Assembly (NCBI RefSeq): GCF_013623905.1 | Contig: NZ_JABKDD010000007.1 | Coordinates: forward strand, 97,392-161,391 | From: Brevibacterium sediminis | GTDB lineage: Bacteria; Actinomycetota; Actinomycetes; Actinomycetales; Brevibacteriaceae | Direction of reading: 5' to 3' | DNA: 64,000 nt | In this document: positions 1 through 9,219 of the stretch, piece after piece | Numbering within the stretch: position 1 is the stretch's first letter | How the letters are laid out: every line of letters starts with the position of its first letter | Program-made: the position numbers and the translations under genes | Notes under the pieces: model-generated | What the model was told of the DNA's origin: nothing | Databases searched by the model: none | Seen by the model: the letters and a program-made list of their open reading frames with translations, nothing else

Positions 1-133
1 CCTCGGTGACGGCCCGCATCGCCGGACCATCGGCGAGCAGCGGGGAGATGTCGCGGAAGACAACTCCCGGTTCGGGATAGTCAGGAATTGAGGTGATGAG
101 GCTCTGGGCGCGGCCGAGATCAGATTGAGTCAC
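1..133 (-). CDS. apt: Adenine phosphoribosyltransferase, N-terminal part (cut by window edge)
   Basis: The minus-strand reading from the GTG at 133 gives 44 residues that match the start of adenine phosphoribosyltransferase, which makes AMP from adenine and PRPP in purine salvage. The stretch IPDYPEPGVVFRDISPLLAD is the family's conserved N-terminal hood region. The rest of the gene lies beyond the left edge. A -10 box TATCGT (140-145, minus strand) ends six bases before the GTG, so the transcript probably begins at the start codon (leaderless). The gene is divergent from the methyltransferase at 224. The family call is firm; the start is likely but not proven. Confidence 0.85.
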   Translation of the reverse strand, partial: MTQSDLGRAQSLITSIPDYPEPGVVFRDISPLLADGPAMRAVTE

Positions 134-155
134 GGCACAACGATACTCGGTGACG

Positions 156-188
156 CCATTGTGCCCTCAGCGCGGATCGGCACAATGG
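156..188. promoter_or_regulatory. Inverted repeat between apt and the methyltransferase gene
   Basis: CCATTGTGCC (156-165) and GGCACAATGG (179-188) are perfect 10-base arms 13 bases apart, so their centres are about two helical turns apart. They lie just upstream of the apt -10 box and upstream of the start at 224. This is the shape of a dimeric operator. The protein that would bind is unknown; an RNA hairpin is the alternative. Confidence 0.5.
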
Positions 189-223
189 GAGGTGCCGGGG
201 GGTCGCTGGGGATCGGAGGAACC

Positions 224-841
224 ATGACAACGGATGAGACGCACGATCGAATCGCCGAGGCATTCGCCCGGGTTCCGCGCGAACCGTTCTTGCCGATGGC
301 GGAACGTCAGAACGCCTCAGACAATGTGCCCCTGCCGATCGGGCACCGGCAGACGAATTCGCAGCCGAGCACCGTCGCGGACATGCTCCGGCTGCTTGAT
401 CCGCAGCTGGGGGACACCGTCCTCGACCTCGGATCTGGCTCCGGATGGACCTCGATGCTGCTCGCCGTCCTCGTCGGGCCGACCGGGCGGGTGCTCGGGG
501 TCGAACGGCATCCCGAGCTCGTCGAATCCTCGCGGGCGGCCATCGAAGCTGTCACCGCCGATTCCGCTGGCCGAGAGACCCTCGCCGAGGTGGTCCTCCA
601 CGAAGCCGTTACAGGTGCCCTCGGCCTCCCGGCTGAGGCACCGTTCGACCGGATCCTCGTCTCCGCCGGGGCAGAATCACTGCCCGACCAGCTCGTCGAT
701 CAGCTGACCGTCGGCGCCACCATGGTCATTCCCGTCGCAGGGGAGATGCTCCGCGTCGTTCGAGACGGTCCTGGCTCCGACGAGCTGACGATCACTCGTC
801 ACGGCCGGTATCGGTTCGTGCCGCTCGTCGTCGGCGAATGA
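224..841 (+). CDS. pcm: Protein-L-isoaspartate O-methyltransferase family protein
   Basis: A 205-residue class I SAM-dependent methyltransferase. The family repairs damaged isoaspartyl residues by carboxyl methylation. Residues about 34-49 carry the PCMT signature PLPIGHRQTNSQPS, and about 66-77 the SAM-binding motif I, VLDLGSGSGW. The ATG at 224 follows a good GGAGGA ribosome site; an in-frame upstream start at 125 lacks one and would add 33 unconserved residues. The 3' end overlaps the convergent membrane gene by 50 bases. The family assignment is solid; the actual substrate in this organism is not shown by the sequence. Confidence 0.85.
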   Translation: MTTDETHDRIAEAFARVPREPFLPMAERQNASDNVPLPIGHRQTNSQPSTVADMLRLLDPQLGDTVLDLGSGSGWTSMLLAVLVGPTGRVLGVERHPELVESSRAAIEAVTADSAGRETLAEVVLHEAVTGALGLPAEAPFDRILVSAGAESLPDQLVDQLTVGATMVIPVAGEMLRVVRDGPGSDELTITRHGRYRFVPLVVGE

Positions 842-1343
842 ACCAGGAGACAGTGATGGCCAAGCCGGCAAAGGCCATCGGCATAACCATGTACAAGTCC
901 TCCGAGTCGTAGAGGGGAGTCCTCCACGACCACGGCAGCAGGGGGTGGCCGAGCTTCGCCTCGGCCACGATGAGTCCGCAGAGGGCGGGGAAGAAGACCA
1001 CTCCGATGATCAACCCGAACCAGGACGTCTTCTCGGTCTCATCAATGGAAGGAACGTCCAGCTCGATTCCACGCTTGCGCGCGAAGCGCTGGGTCGCATG
1101 GCGTGGCAGATCGAATGTCGTTGCGACTATCACAAGCCCTCCCGCCCACCACAGTCCCGAGGCAACGAACAGGAGGGCGATGATCGCTGCGGTCCACCTC
1201 GTCGCCTGGCCGCCACGGGCAATGGCGTCGCCGATGATCCGACGCTCTTCCGTTCGGCTGCTCATCTCGGCATCGCTGTCGATCTCGACCACATCGTCGA
1301 TGTCGGCCGCTGCTTCGGTCTCGTTCTGTGCCTCGGAGTTCAC
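792..1343 (-). CDS. Hypothetical membrane protein, three predicted helices
   Basis: A 183-residue protein that I do not recognise. It has an acidic, Glu/Asp/Ala-rich N-terminus (about residues 3-28) and three hydrophobic spans at about 51-76, 109-128 and 150-169. An Arg-rich stretch follows the first span and an RRRR tail follows the last. The GTG start at 1343 is preceded by GAGGAGG. It lies 124 bases downstream of the ABC exporter genes on the same strand and could be read with them. It overlaps the convergent methyltransferase gene at its 3' end. No function can be assigned. Confidence 0.7.
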   Translation of the reverse strand: MNSEAQNETEAAADIDDVVEIDSDAEMSSRTEERRIIGDAIARGGQATRWTAAIIALLFVASGLWWAGGLVIVATTFDLPRHATQRFARKRGIELDVPSIDETEKTSWFGLIIGVVFFPALCGLIVAEAKLGHPLLPWSWRTPLYDSEDLYMVMPMAFAGLAITVSWFIRRRRAARTDTGRDE

Positions 1344-1467
1344 GGGTGTCCTCCTCGTCGATTCGATTCGTCTTTTACACAGCAACATACTTTGCCGGAA
1401 CTGCTGAGTCGACCACGCTGGTGATGGCGAAGGGACGGAAGTGGGACGGCAGGAGGACGAGAGGACC

Positions 1468-3288
1468 TCACACGAGGGAGTCGCGCCAGGCCTGGTGCAG
1501 CTGTGCGAACTTCCCGGTGCCGGAGATGAGTTCGTCGGGTGTGCCGTCCTCGATGATCCGACCGGATTCCATGACCAGCACGCGGTCGGCGATCTCGACA
1601 GTGGACAGGCGGTGGGCGATGATGATGGCTGTCCTGCCTTCGAGCACCGTGGCCAGGGCGTTCTGCACCAGCCGCTCCGACGGGATGTCGAGGTGCGCGG
1701 TCGCCTCGTCGAGGACGACGACATCCGGATCGGCGAGGAACACCCTGGCGAAGGACACGAGCTGACGCTGGCCAGAACTCAACCGGCCGCCGCGCTTCTT
1801 CACATCCGTGGCATAGCCCTCGGGCAGCCGGCGGATGTACGCATCCAAGCCGACCGCGGTCGCGGCCGCCACGACATCGTCATCGCTGGCGTCCGGATTG
1901 CCGATGCGGATGTTGTCGGCAATGGTGCCGGCGAAGAGGAACGACTCCTGCGTCACCATGACGACCGACGATCGCAGCTGTGCATCGTCGAGGTCACGCA
2001 GATCCACCTCGTCGAGGGTGATCCGTCCAACGCTTGGATCGTAGAAGCGGGTGACGAGCTTGACCAGGGTCGACTTGCCCGCGCCGGTGGCGCCGACGAG
2101 CGCGACGATCTGTCCCGCCGGGATGTGGAGATCGAAGCGGGGGAGGACGTCGGAGCCGTCGGAGTAGGCGAAGCGGACGTCGTCGAGATCGAGGGCACGA
2201 CCGCTGGCAGCCGCGTCACTGGTTGCGTGCGCAGGCAGAGCCTGCGGCTGGGTCGGTTCGACCACCTCGGGGTCGGTGTCGAGCACCGCCGCGATCTTCT
2301 CCAGCGCCGCCGAGGCGGACTGGTAGAGATTGAAAGCCTGAACGAGTTCATCGAGAGGACCGTAGAAACGACGCAGGTAGAGGATGAAGGCGGCGAGCAC
2401 GCCGATCTGCGTCCACCCCTCGATGACGAGCCACGCACCGATGACGATGATGACCGTCTGCGTGACGTTGCCGATCAGCCGCGTCCACCCGGCGAACCAG
2501 GCCACCCCGCGCAGGGCATCCGTGTTCGCATCCCGATACCGGGCATCCTGATCGCTCAAGGTCCCGCGCCGCTCGGGCTGACGCCGGTACGCCTGCACGG
2601 CGCGGATGCCGCCCATCGTCTCGACGAAGTGGACGATGACCTTCGCGATCGACGTCCGCGTGCGCCGGTAGGCGCTGCGCTGAGTCGAATGCGCCGCCTT
2701 CGTGATGAAGAACAGCGGCACGAATCCAGCGAAGACGACGATCGCCAGCGGCACATCGAGGACGACGAGAGTGACGGCGATGAAGAGCATCTGCAGCACC
2801 GCCAGCGCCGTGTCGAAGAGCGAATACGACAGGAACTGCTGCACCGATTCCATGTCCGAGGTCTGCCGGGACACGAGCCGTCCCGAGGTTGACGTCTCGT
2901 GATAACCCAGGTCAAGACGCTGAACATGGGTGAAGACCCGCTCGCGCAGGGTGAAGAGGATCCGCTGAGCGGTGATCCCGACGAGCCTGGTCGACGTGAA
3001 CGCCAAGATCGCCGAGGCGATTGCTGAGACCACGAAGAGCGTGACCGCCCGGATCAGGGGATCCATATCGCCGTCGAGGGCTGCGGGCACACCTCGATCG
3101 AGGGCATCAGCGATGAACACCGGCCCGATGACCATCAGCGCAGCCGTGAGCACGACGATGACGGCGAGGAAGACGGCCATCGCCAGGTGCGGCCTGACCA
3201 GCGACATCAGCAGGGTGCGGGCCTTCTTCGCAATGTCCGGCGGCAGCGACTCGATCTCGTCGTCGCTGTCGAGACGTGGCATGCTCAT
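1468..3288 (-). CDS. ABC exporter half-transporter, subunit with the intact Walker B
   Basis: A 606-residue fused membrane/ATPase half-transporter (type IV exporter fold). The membrane domain occupies about residues 35-320 and the nucleotide-binding domain about 365-600. Visible motifs are Walker A GATGAGKST (399-407), Q-loop VTQESF (445-450), Walker B VVVLDEAT with the catalytic Glu (523-530) and the switch His 559. The signature is LSSGQ (503-507) rather than LSGGQ. The ATG overlaps the stop of the upstream partner as ATGA, so translation is probably coupled. With the partner it should form a heterodimer exporting a drug, lipid or peptide; the substrate cannot be read from sequence. Confidence 0.88.
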   Translation of the reverse strand: MSMPRLDSDDEIESLPPDIAKKARTLLMSLVRPHLAMAVFLAVIVVLTAALMVIGPVFIADALDRGVPAALDGDMDPLIRAVTLFVVSAIASAILAFTSTRLVGITAQRILFTLRERVFTHVQRLDLGYHETSTSGRLVSRQTSDMESVQQFLSYSLFDTALAVLQMLFIAVTLVVLDVPLAIVVFAGFVPLFFITKAAHSTQRSAYRRTRTSIAKVIVHFVETMGGIRAVQAYRRQPERRGTLSDQDARYRDANTDALRGVAWFAGWTRLIGNVTQTVIIVIGAWLVIEGWTQIGVLAAFILYLRRFYGPLDELVQAFNLYQSASAALEKIAAVLDTDPEVVEPTQPQALPAHATSDAAASGRALDLDDVRFAYSDGSDVLPRFDLHIPAGQIVALVGATGAGKSTLVKLVTRFYDPSVGRITLDEVDLRDLDDAQLRSSVVMVTQESFLFAGTIADNIRIGNPDASDDDVVAAATAVGLDAYIRRLPEGYATDVKKRGGRLSSGQRQLVSFARVFLADPDVVVLDEATAHLDIPSERLVQNALATVLEGRTAIIIAHRLSTVEIADRVLVMESGRIIEDGTPDELISGTGKFAQLHQAWRDSLV

Positions 3289-5075
3289 GGTGTCCCTCCT
3301 TCCTTCGCCGAGGCGGCCGCACCCGGATACGTGTGTGCATCGGCTTTCGCGCTCGCCCCCATGAGTTCGCGGTAGAGCTTCGAGGACTCGAGCAGCTGTT
3401 CGTGGGTGCCGAGCGCTGCGATCCGGCCCTCGTCGAGCACCGCCACCACATCGGCCAATGCCGCTGTGGATGGGCGGTGGGCGATGATGAGAGTCGTCGA
3501 ATCCGGCAGGATCTCCCGCAGGGCCCGCTGCACCCGATCCTCGGTGTCGACGTCGACGGCCGAGAGCGGGTCGTCGAGAACGAGGATGCGCGGACGCCCG
3601 ATGACCGCACGAGCCAGAGCGAGGCGCTGACGCTGACCGCCGGAAAGCGACAGTCCCTGTTCGCCGACCTGCGTATCCAGACCATCGGGCAGTCGGGAGA
3701 CGAAATCCTTCGCCGCCGCGATCTCGAGGGCCCCCCAGATCTCTTCCTCGCCCGCGCCCGGGGAACCCATCTCGACGTTCTCGGCCACGGAAGTCGAGAA
3801 CAGGATCGGGTCCTCGAAGGATACGGACACGAGGTGACGCAGCTCGTTCACCGGCATGTCTCGGATATCGACGTCGTCGATGCTCACCGTGCCGGCAGAG
3901 ACGTCCTGAAGCCTGGGCACCAGAGACGCCAGAGTCGTCTTCCCCGAGCCGGTTGCCCCGACGAGAGCGAGAGTCTGACCGGGCTCGATGGTGAGATCGA
4001 GACCGCGCAGGGTCAGTCGCTCGGTATCAGAGAAATGGAAATCGACGTCGTCGAAGCGCAGCTTCCCGCGGTAGTGGCCGACTTCGGGAGCATCGTCGAC
4101 ACCGCCGTCGGTATCGGTGATGTCATGACGGATGTCGATGACCTCCCAGTACCGTCCTGCGGCGGTCAGCGCCATGAGCGCATCGGCGAGCAGGAAGCCG
4201 AGCATCTCGATGGGCATCCGCAGCACCATCGAGATCGTCACGGCCGCCACGACCGTGCCGATCGTCGTCCAGCCCTCGATGACACCCCACGTGCCGACGG
4301 CGACGATCGCGGCCTGAGCCAGGGTCGGCAGCAGCAGGAGCACGCTCCACAGCCAGGAGTCGAGCTTCGCTTTGCGGATCTCCAAGGATTTCAGCCGGGT
4401 GGAGATCTCGGAGAAGCGCTCGGCGGCCCAGGGGGAGCGTCCGAACGACTTGAGGATGCGGATGCCCTGGATGGACTCCTCGACGTCGGTGGTCAGTTCG
4501 CCCATAGTGTCCTGCGACCGACGGGAGGTCTCCCGATAGTGCTTCTCGAAGACGGCGACCGCGATGATCGCCGGCACTGCCATGATGATCATGATCAGAC
4601 CGAAGACGGGCTGCATGATCACGAGCATCACCGTGCCGACGGCGAGCACGATCGGTGTGGAGAGGAGGAACGGGAGCCCGAACGCGAAGAAGCGACGCAG
4701 CTGAGACAGATCATTCACCGCGCGCGAGAGGAGCTGGCCGGACTCCCAGGAGTCGTGGATCGCCACCGAGGTGTACTGCAGACGATCGAACAGGCGCGAA
4801 CGCCACGTCACCTCCCAATGGGAGACGACGGGAGCGACGACCATGCGCCGTGCCCACATCCCGACAGCCTCGGCGATGCCGATGAACAGGACCCCGAGGA
4901 CCGGCAGCCACAGGCCCGACAGATCGCGGTGGGCGATGGGTCCGTCGACGATGTAGCCGGTGATCACGGGGACGATGAGCTGGATTCCGTTGGCCAGGAG
5001 AGTGAGGACGAGCACGAGGACGTACACGCCGATGCGGGAGCGGAGGTCAGGCCAGAAACGGAGGAGGGGGCGCAC
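3285..5075 (-). CDS. ABC exporter half-transporter, subunit with degenerate ATPase site
   Basis: A 596-residue partner of the half-transporter at 1468. Walker A is GATGSGKTT (373-381), the signature is canonical LSGGQ (477-481) and the switch His is 533. Walker B reads LVLDDP, with Asp in place of the catalytic Glu (502), and the Q-loop reads SFEDP, with Glu where Gln is expected (about 421). This is the usual split of heterodimeric exporters: one consensus and one non-consensus ATP site. The GTG at 5075 is chosen because homology begins there and a -10-like TAGGCT (5084-5089, minus strand) lies eight bases upstream. A longer frame from 5501 would run back through the ilv leader and is unlikely. 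Confidence 0.85.
   Translation of the reverse strand: MRPLLRFWPDLRSRIGVYVLVLVLTLLANGIQLIVPVITGYIVDGPIAHRDLSGLWLPVLGVLFIGIAEAVGMWARRMVVAPVVSHWEVTWRSRLFDRLQYTSVAIHDSWESGQLLSRAVNDLSQLRRFFAFGLPFLLSTPIVLAVGTVMLVIMQPVFGLIMIIMAVPAIIAVAVFEKHYRETSRRSQDTMGELTTDVEESIQGIRILKSFGRSPWAAERFSEISTRLKSLEIRKAKLDSWLWSVLLLLPTLAQAAIVAVGTWGVIEGWTTIGTVVAAVTISMVLRMPIEMLGFLLADALMALTAAGRYWEVIDIRHDITDTDGGVDDAPEVGHYRGKLRFDDVDFHFSDTERLTLRGLDLTIEPGQTLALVGATGSGKTTLASLVPRLQDVSAGTVSIDDVDIRDMPVNELRHLVSVSFEDPILFSTSVAENVEMGSPGAGEEEIWGALEIAAAKDFVSRLPDGLDTQVGEQGLSLSGGQRQRLALARAVIGRPRILVLDDPLSAVDVDTEDRVQRALREILPDSTTLIIAHRPSTAALADVVAVLDEGRIAALGTHEQLLESSKLYRELMGASAKADAHTYPGAAASAKEGGTP
3306..3316 (+). repeat. Dispersed 11-base motif CGCCGAGGCGG (first of at least 19 exact copies)
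   Basis: The motif CGCCGAGGCGG has CGCC/GGCG arms around an asymmetric GA centre. Exact plus-strand copies start at 3306, 9060, 12785, 35731, 37561, 44582, 45368 and 63336. Exact minus-strand copies (CCGCCTCGGCG) start at 5198, 10620, 14116, 21042, 26269, 38784, 40468, 43734, 45728, 47832 and 50087. Many one-base variants (ACCGAGGCGG, CCGCCTCGGTG) also occur. Copies lie both between and inside genes. Roughly 0.3 copies would be expected by base composition alone. Its role is unknown. Confidence 0.75.
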
Positions 5076-5264
5076 GAGAATCCAGCCTAGTCGCAGACTG
5101 TGATCTATTCCACGAATCTGGCAAACAGGCTTCCCGTTTCTCTGTGCGCTGAAAATTGAGGTCGAGCGGAACGGCGGTAGGGAATGGGGACGCTGTGCCG
5201 CCTCGGCGAGTCTCGCCTGGCAATCATCGTCGGTCTCGAATGTCGGGACGAACGTTTGCGAGGT

Positions 5265-5294
5265 TTGACACCCTCGAGTGCTGCGGGGAACTAT
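5265..5294 (+). promoter_or_regulatory. Promoter of the ilv leader/ilvBNC operon
   Basis: TTGACA at 5265-5270 is a consensus -35 box. After an 18-base spacer comes AACTAT at 5289-5294 as the likely -10. The predicted transcript start, seven bases on, is the A of the leader-peptide ATG at 5301, so the leader would be translated from the first base of the mRNA. Confidence 0.65.
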
Positions 5295-5300
5295 TGAGGC

Positions 5301-5351
5301 ATGACTCACCTTCTTGTCGTCGTTATTACCCAGCGCGCGGATCTTCCGTAG
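5301..5351 (+). CDS. ilvL: ilvBNC leader peptide (attenuation)
   Basis: A 16-codon reading frame, MTHLLVVVITQRADLP, followed by TAG. Six consecutive codons are for branched-chain amino acids: CTT CTT GTC GTC GTT ATT. Codons ending in T are uncommon in this GC-rich window, which would make the ribosome sensitive to charged tRNA levels. A nested hairpin and a terminator follow at once, and ilvB begins 95 bases after the stop. This is the arrangement of transcription attenuation controlling acetohydroxyacid synthase operons, known for example from Corynebacterium glutamicum. There is no separate ribosome site; the frame probably starts at the mRNA 5' end. Confidence 0.85.
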   Translation: MTHLLVVVITQRADLP

Positions 5352-5405
5352 CCTGTCGAGACGACACGTTCCGCGCGCCCCTACCGAATCCGGAGGGGCT
5401 TTTTT
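5333..5405 (+). terminator. ilvBNC attenuator: alternative hairpin plus intrinsic terminator
   Basis: The terminator is GCCCCT (5377-5382) paired with AGGGGC (5394-5399), extended inside by CCG/CGG around a small loop, and followed by TTTTTT (5400-5405). An alternative structure pairs GCGCGCGGA (5333-5341) exactly with TCCGCGCGC (5370-5378), enclosing a small hairpin TGTCG/CGACA (5354-5366). Its 3' arm takes the first two bases of the terminator stem, so the two compete. The position of a ribosome on the leader codons would decide which one forms. The structures are seen in the sequence; the mechanism is inferred. Confidence 0.8.
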
Positions 5406-5446
5406 AATGCGGAGATGAGAAGGAAACCCAGGAAGGATAGGAATCG

Positions 5447-7381
5447 ATGGCAGCCAAGCCCTCGACCGCGAAAGACACGGGCACTCAACCCGCGTCCGCA
5501 CCGGTCACAGCCACACCGTCCAGCATTCGCCGCAACACCGGGCCGGAGGTCCTCACCGGCGCACAGGCGATCGTCCGCAGCCTCGAGAAGCTCGAGGTCG
5601 ACACGGTATTCGGGCTTCCCGGCGGAACCATCCTTCCCACCTACGACCCGCTGTTCGAGACGGACAAGATCCGTCACATCCTCGTCCGTCACGAGCAGGG
5701 CGCCGGCCACGCGGCCGAAGGCTATGCGGCCGCATCGGGCAAGCTCGGCGTGTGCATCGCCACCTCGGGTCCGGGCGCGACGAACCTCATCACGGCCCTG
5801 GCCGATGCGCACATGGACTCCGTGCCGATGCTCGCGATCACCGGTCAGCAGGCCTCATCGTTGCTCGGCACCGACGCCTTCCAGGAAGCCGATATCGTCG
5901 GCATGACGATGCCGGTGACCAAGCACAGCTTCCTCGTCACCCGTGCCGAGGACATTCCGGCGGCGCTCGTCAACGCCCACCACATCGCGACCACCGGCCG
6001 TCCCGGCCCCGTGCTCGTCGACATCACCAAGGATGCGCAGACCGGCACGGCCCCGTTCGTCTGGCCGGAAGAGCCGGTGCTGCCCGGCTACCGCCCGATC
6101 CTCAAGCCGCACGCCAAGCAGATCCGCGAGGCCGCACGCCTGATGTCCGAGGCTCAGCGCCCGGTGTTCTACATCGGCGGTGGAGTCATCCGCTCGGAGG
6201 CCGAGAAGGAGCTGCTGCGCCTGGCAGAGGCCACGAACATCCCCGTGGTCACCACGCTCATGGCGCGCGGAGCCTTCCCCGACTCGCATCAGCTGCACTT
6301 GGGCATGCCCGGAATGCACGGCAGCGTGCCTGCCGTCACCGCCTTCCAGAAGGCCGACCTGCTCATCGCCATCGGTGCCCGCTTCGACGACCGCGTGACC
6401 GGCAAGCTGGACTCGTTCGCGCCGAACGCCCAGGTCATCCACGCCGATATCGACCCGGCCGAGATCGGCAAGAACCGAGAGGTCGATGTCGCCATCGTCG
6501 GCGATGCCCGCGAAGTGCTCGCCGAGATGCTCGCAGAGATGCGCAGCAAGTTCCCCAAGGCTCTGGAGCGCCAGCGCGAACCGTGGTGGCGCTTCCTCAA
6601 CCGTCTCAAGCAGACCTACCCGCTCGGCTATGAGACGCACGGCGAACTGTGCGATCCGCAGTACGTCATCTCCCGGATCTCTGCGCTCACCGGCCCCGAG
6701 GCGGTCTATGCCGCAGGCGTGGGGCAGCACCAGATGTGGGCCGCTCAGTTCATCGAATTCGAACGCCCCAAGTCCTGGCTGAACTCCGGCGGGCTCGGCA
6801 CCATGGGCTACTCCGTGCCCGCGGCCATGGGTGCGAAGGTCAGCCAGCCCGACCGCGTGGTGTGGGCGATCGACGGTGACGGCTGCTTCCAGATGACGAA
6901 TCAGGAGCTGGCCACCTGTGCGCTCAACAACATCCCGATCAAGGTCGCGATCATCAACAACTCGTCGCTGGGCATGGTCCGTCAGTGGCAGACCCTGTTC
7001 TACGACGGCCGCTACTCGAACACCGACCTCAACACCGGGCACGAGACGATCCGCATCCCCGACTTCGCCAAACTGGCCGAAGCCTACGGCTGTGAGGCGA
7101 TCCGCGTGGACCGCAACGAGGATGTCGACGCCGCGATCGAGAAGGCGCTGTCGATCAATGACCGACCGGTCGTCCTCGACTTCACGGTCCCACCGGATGC
7201 GATGGTGTGGCCGATGGTCGCGGCAGGCGTGTCGAACGATGAGATCGAGTACGCCCGCGGCATCCGTCCCGAGTTCGACGGAGAGGGCGAAGAGGAGGCC
7301 GAGGCTGCCATCGCCGAGGCCGGAGCGAACGAAGACGGCACGGTGCGTTCCGTGGCTCAGATCGAAGGAGGCCTGGAATGA
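5447..7381 (+). CDS. ilvB: Acetolactate (acetohydroxyacid) synthase, large subunit
   Basis: A 644-residue ThDP enzyme that condenses pyruvate with pyruvate or 2-ketobutyrate, the first common step to valine, leucine and isoleucine. The N-terminal ThDP domain has the activating Glu in [14 protein letters not shown] (Glu83). The C-terminal ThDP motif starts at [12 protein letters not shown] and ends at ALNN (about 478-505). About 30 N-terminal residues are a poorly conserved Ala/Thr/Pro-rich extension, and the C-terminus has a Glu/Ala-rich tail. The ATG at 5447 has AGGAAGG upstream. It is first in ilvB-ilvN-ilvC and is controlled by the attenuator at 5301-5405. Confidence 0.97.
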   Translation: MAAKPSTAKDTGTQPASAPVTATPSSIRRNTGPEVLTGAQAIVRSLEKLEVDTVFGLPGGTILPTYDPLFETDKIRHILVRHEQGAGHAAEGYAAASGKLGVCIATSGPGATNLITALADAHMDSVPMLAITGQQASSLLGTDAFQEADIVGMTMPVTKHSFLVTRAEDIPAALVNAHHIATTGRPGPVLVDITKDAQTGTAPFVWPEEPVLPGYRPILKPHAKQIREAARLMSEAQRPVFYIGGGVIRSEAEKELLRLAEATNIPVVTTLMARGAFPDSHQLHLGMPGMHGSVPAVTAFQKADLLIAIGARFDDRVTGKLDSFAPNAQVIHADIDPAEIGKNREVDVAIVGDAREVLAEMLAEMRSKFPKALERQREPWWRFLNRLKQTYPLGYETHGELCDPQYVISRISALTGPEAVYAAGVGQHQMWAAQFIEFERPKSWLNSGGLGTMGYSVPAAMGAKVSQPDRVVWAIDGDGCFQMTNQELATCALNNIPIKVAIINNSSLGMVRQWQTLFYDGRYSNTDLNTGHETIRIPDFAKLAEAYGCEAIRVDRNEDVDAAIEKALSINDRPVVLDFTVPPDAMVWPMVAAGVSNDEIEYARGIRPEFDGEGEEEAEAAIAEAGANEDGTVRSVAQIEGGLE

Positions 7382-7893
7382 ACAGCAGCCGACACACACT
7401 CTCTGTCCTGGTCGAGAACAAGCCCGGCGTGCTCACCCGGTTCACCGGGCTCATCGCCCGCCGCGGCTTCAATATCCACAGCCTCGCCGTCGGTGTGACA
7501 GAACATGAGGAGCTGAGCCGGATCACCGTCGTCGTCGACGTCAACGACGTTCCGCTGGAACAGGTGACGAAGCAGCTGAACAAGCTCGTCAACGTCATCA
7601 AGATCGTCGAACTCGAACCTGAGTCCTCGGTGCGCCGTGCGCACATCATCTACAAGGTGAAGGCGAATGCGGCCACACGACCCCAGGTCGCCTCGGCGGT
7701 GGAGATGTTCCGCGCGAAGATCGTCGACGTCGGACCCGACTCCGTGAGCATCGAGGCCACCGGTGAGCTCGGCAAGGTCGAAGCCCTGCGCGAGGTCCTC
7801 GAACCCTTCGGGATCAAGGAGATCGTGCAGTCGGGAACCGTGGCCATCGGCCGCGGGGCGAAGTCGATCACCGACCGCGCACTGCGTGGCTGA
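7378..7893 (+). CDS. ilvN: Acetolactate synthase, small regulatory subunit
   Basis: A 171-residue regulatory subunit that binds valine and stimulates and feedback-inhibits IlvB. The N-terminal ACT domain starts at about residue 5 ([19 protein letters not shown], then [12 protein letters not shown]). The C-terminal half is the usual small-subunit domain (about 80-165). The length is normal. The ATG overlaps the ilvB stop as ATGA, so the two subunits are translationally coupled. Confidence 0.96.
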   Translation: MNSSRHTLSVLVENKPGVLTRFTGLIARRGFNIHSLAVGVTEHEELSRITVVVDVNDVPLEQVTKQLNKLVNVIKIVELEPESSVRRAHIIYKVKANAATRPQVASAVEMFRAKIVDVGPDSVSIEATGELGKVEALREVLEPFGIKEIVQSGTVAIGRGAKSITDRALRG

Positions 7894-7981
7894 TTTCGCG
7901 TTCCAACTTGTGGAACCCCGCTCATCTCAATACGTGAACAGCAGTACCGAACTGTGAAACAATGGGGACATCACCCCGTAA

Positions 7982-9031
<1,050 letters not shown>

Positions 9032-9116
9032 GTCGGAATCATCGGCTGAGTCTCAACCTCGCCGAGGCGGCCCCAACGCTGCGATGCTGTGACCGCCCCA
9101 GCTGGGAGAGCTGAGA

Positions 9117-9156
9117 GAAGGAGCCCTGGACACCATTCGGTGTCCAGGGCTCCTTC
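9117..9156. terminator. Convergent terminator between ilvC and the peptide ABC operon
   Basis: Perfect 18-base arms (9117-9134 and 9139-9156) enclose a four-base ATTC loop. The flanking genes converge on it, so it can serve both strands. No T-run follows on the plus strand. Confidence 0.8.
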
Positions 9157-9219
9157 ACATTCACAGATCTCGGCTGGTCAGACGGCCGGTGCTGTCGCTC
9201 TGGCAGCCGGCTCGCCCGG

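Noticed and set aside
1441..2892. Long open frame antisense to the ABC exporter gene
   Set aside because: High GC keeps opposite frames open. Its product is Arg/Asp/His/Gly-rich with no domain, while the minus strand encodes a clear ABC transporter.
3285..5501. Start of the exporter subunit at 5501 (738 residues)
   Set aside because: The extra 142 residues run antisense through the ilv promoter, leader and attenuator and have no ABC-like content; a GTG at 5075 matches where homology begins.
5855..7399. 514-codon minus-strand frame opposite ilvB
   Set aside because: Shadow frame of a certain gene; low-complexity product, no promoter or ribosome site of its own.
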